Shown piece by piece: positions 5,198 to 6,388 of a stretch of DNA of 6,388 bases. The stretch is from assembly GCA_009780755.1 (NCBI GenBank), contig WQZL01000152.1, positions 1 through 6,388 on the forward strand, given 5' to 3'. The translations under genes and the position numbers were made by a program. The notes beneath the pieces are model-generated. The model searched no databases. It was not told where the DNA came from and was given only the letters and a program-made list of their open reading frames with translations. Positions within the stretch are counted from its first letter, which is position 1, and each line of letters starts with the position of its first letter. This DNA is from Promicromonosporaceae bacterium. GTDB lineage: Bacteria > Actinomycetota > Actinomycetes > Actinomycetales > Cellulomonadaceae.

Positions 5198-5285
5198 CCT
5201 AGTCCTGTGGGTACATTGGCTTTAGATCCGGTGTTCGGCTGCCGTGCTTGGATGCGTGGGTTAGTAGTCGGGTGGCGGGTTCTGG

Positions 5286-5291
5286 CAGACT
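5286..5291 (+). promoter_or_regulatory. weak -10-like hexamer before the glycosyltransferase gene
   Basis: CAGACT resembles TAnnnT with the first T replaced by C. It stands exactly 7 bases before the ATG at 5299, as in the pepA arrangement, so a leaderless transcript is possible. GGTGGG just before the ATG is an alternative, closely spaced ribosome binding site. Confidence 0.3.
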
Positions 5292-5298
5292 GGTGGGC

Positions 5299-5991
5299 AT
5301 GGAGCAGCAGCCAATCACCCCTGGGTTGTTCAGGGACGTCTGGGTGGTGATTCCGCTGTACAACGAGGCGACAGTGGTGGGCGGCGTGATCGATGGCCTG
5401 CGGTCAACCTTCCCGAAAGTCGTGGCGGTGGACGATGGTTCCACCGACGATTCCGTGGCGATTGCCCGCAAGGCTGGCGCGGTGGTGGTGCAGCATCCAA
5501 TCAATCTTGGGCAAGGCGCGGCGTTGCAAACCGGCATCGAGTTTGCGTTGCGGCGCGGCGCGGAATACCTGGTCACCTTCGACGCTGACGGGCAGCACCG
5601 GGTGGTGGACGCGGCCGCGATGGTGACCGCCGCCAAGCAAGATGATCTGGCCTTCGTACTAGGTTCGCGTTTTTTAGATAGGCGCACCCGGCCCGGCGTG
5701 TTGAAGAAGATTGTACTCAAGCTCGCGGTGTGGCACGTTCGCGCCTCGACGCGCCTGAAGGTCACCGACGCCCACAATGGGCTGCGGGTGTTGCGCGCCG
5801 ACGCCGCCCGCAGTGTCGAGATTCAGCAGGATCGGATGGCTCACGCCTCGGAAATCGTGGCGCAGCTTGGCCGGACCGGGCTGCCGTGGCGCGAGTTCCC
5901 GGTGCAGATCGAGTACACGACGTACTCGAAGGCCAAGGGCCAATCGCTGTGGAACACCGTAAACATCCTGACGGACCTGGCAGCGAAGTAG
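5299..5991 (+). CDS. GT2 family glycosyltransferase (dolichyl-phosphate mannose synthase-like)
   Basis: This 230-residue protein is predicted to transfer a sugar from a nucleotide donor, probably to a polyprenyl-phosphate lipid at the cytoplasmic face of the membrane. It is a single GT-A domain: WVVIPLYNEATVVGGVI (15-31), VVAVDDGSTDDS (41-52), the donor-site turn HPINLGQGAALQTGI (66-80) and the metal-binding DAD at 95-97 in TFDADGQH. THNGLRVLR-like DAHNGLRVLR (158-167) and a C-terminal EFPVQIEYTTYSKAKGQS (199-216) match the DPM1/DPG-like subgroup. No membrane helix follows, unlike longer relatives. The ATG at 5299 is chosen over the TTG at 5248 because the extra 17 residues lie outside the conserved fold. 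Leu126 is encoded by TTA (5674-5676), a rare codon here. The DUF2304 gene follows within 12 bases, and the pairing suggests envelope polysaccharide or glycolipid synthesis. The sugar and acceptor cannot be told from the sequence. Confidence 0.9.
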   Translation: MEQQPITPGLFRDVWVVIPLYNEATVVGGVIDGLRSTFPKVVAVDDGSTDDSVAIARKAGAVVVQHPINLGQGAALQTGIEFALRRGAEYLVTFDADGQHRVVDAAAMVTAAKQDDLAFVLGSRFLDRRTRPGVLKKIVLKLAVWHVRASTRLKVTDAHNGLRVLRADAARSVEIQQDRMAHASEIVAQLGRTGLPWREFPVQIEYTTYSKAKGQSLWNTVNILTDLAAK

Positions 5992-6003
5992 ATGGGGGTA
6001 GCG

Positions 6004-6378
6004 ATGTTCATCCAGATTTTGCTCATCATCGGTGTGCTGGGGGCAGTGGTGCTGCTCGCGCGCGCCGGATCGGGCGCCAGATACGACGCATTTCGCAAGC
6101 TGTTCCTGTTCGGGTTCGCGATATCGGCCGTGTTTGCAATCGTCTTCCCAGATGCCGCAACCACGGTGGCCCGCTGGTTCGGCATTGGCCGCGGCGCCGA
6201 CCTGCTGCTATATGGCATGGCGGTGGTATTCATCCTGTCAATCGTCTGGAGCGCCCGTCGTTCGGCCAGGTCAGACCGCCGCACCACCCTGCTCGCCCGC
6301 GAGTTCGCCATCTTCAAGGCCGAACTGGAGCTGGGTGTCCAATCCAAGAAGCCAGCTAGTCCCGACTCAGCAAGCTGA
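6004..6378 (+). CDS. DUF2304 family membrane protein
   Basis: This 124-residue protein has three predicted membrane segments: about 3-19 (IQILLIIGVLGAVVLLA), 33-49 (LFLFGFAISAVFAIVFP) and 66-83 (DLLLYGMAVVFILSIVW). A basic, probably helical cytoplasmic tail follows (RRSARSDRRTTLLAREFAIFKAELEL). The stretch VFPDAATTVARWFGIGRGADLLLY is the conserved core I associate with DUF2304, a family often encoded next to GT2 glycosyltransferases and of unproven function. I infer that it anchors or assists the soluble glycosyltransferase encoded just upstream. The ATG at 6004 is preferred because GGGGG lies 5 bases before it. The in-frame ATG at 5992, directly after the upstream stop codon, lacks a ribosome binding site and would add MGVA. 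The gene ends 10 bases before the window does. Confidence 0.85.
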   Translation: MFIQILLIIGVLGAVVLLARAGSGARYDAFRKLFLFGFAISAVFAIVFPDAATTVARWFGIGRGADLLLYGMAVVFILSIVWSARRSARSDRRTTLLAREFAIFKAELELGVQSKKPASPDSAS

Positions 6379-6388
6379 CTACACCGAC

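Noticed and set aside
5248..5298. Extension of the glycosyltransferase from a TTG at 5248
   Set aside because: The added 17 residues lie outside the GT2 fold, and the ATG at 5299 has a better-placed promoter-like or ribosome-binding context.
5674..5676. TTA leucine codon in the glycosyltransferase gene as a possible bldA-type control point
   Set aside because: TTA control is established for Streptomyces; nothing here points to that genus, and a single rare codon is weak evidence.
1..6388. Search for CRISPR arrays, tRNA or rRNA genes, transposases, phage or defence genes
   Set aside because: None is visible; the repeats present are short palindromes without regular spacers.

Overview
The window is GC-rich DNA that is densely packed with genes on both strands. 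It looks chromosomal and actinobacterial, most likely from the Propionibacteriales or a related high-GC group. The reasons are the GC-biased codons, the frequent GTG and apparently leaderless starts, a DUF2516 protein, a GT2/DUF2304 pair, and dispersed repeats ending in GGTTTCGACA / CTCAACC. The genus cannot be fixed from this sequence alone.

Layout from left to right: (1) the 3' end of a small DUF2516 membrane protein gene, followed 3 bases later by dtd (D-aminoacyl-tRNA deacylase), both on +. (2) Converging on dtd with a 6-base gap, a 2-oxoacid dehydrogenase E2 acyltransferase gene (sucB-like) on -. Upstream of it, also on -, lies pepA (leucyl aminopeptidase); a long hairpin occupies the 150 bases between them. 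(3) A 209-base divergent intergenic region between pepA and pyrD (quinone-type dihydroorotate dehydrogenase, +). It holds another long imperfect inverted repeat and a -10-like hexamer directly before each start, which suggests leaderless transcripts. (4) A 310-base gene-free stretch after pyrD, about half of it filled by a cluster of interspersed palindromic repeats, followed by a second, unrelated inverted repeat. (5) A two-gene unit on +: a soluble GT2 glycosyltransferase and a DUF2304 membrane protein, probably acting together on a lipid-linked sugar for the envelope.

The functions are mostly housekeeping: translation quality control, 2-oxoacid oxidation, peptide turnover, pyrimidine synthesis and envelope glycosylation. 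They do not form one pathway. I found no phage, CRISPR, transposase, toxin-antitoxin or defence genes, and no evidence for a new enzymatic system. The distinctive feature is the repeat family. Besides the pyrD-GT2 cluster, where it supplies the pyrD stop codon, recognisable copies lie in frame inside both flexible linkers of the E2 protein, and a weaker candidate lies in an unusual pyrD insertion. This suggests that a small palindromic element has been absorbed into protein-coding sequence wherever the fold tolerates it.
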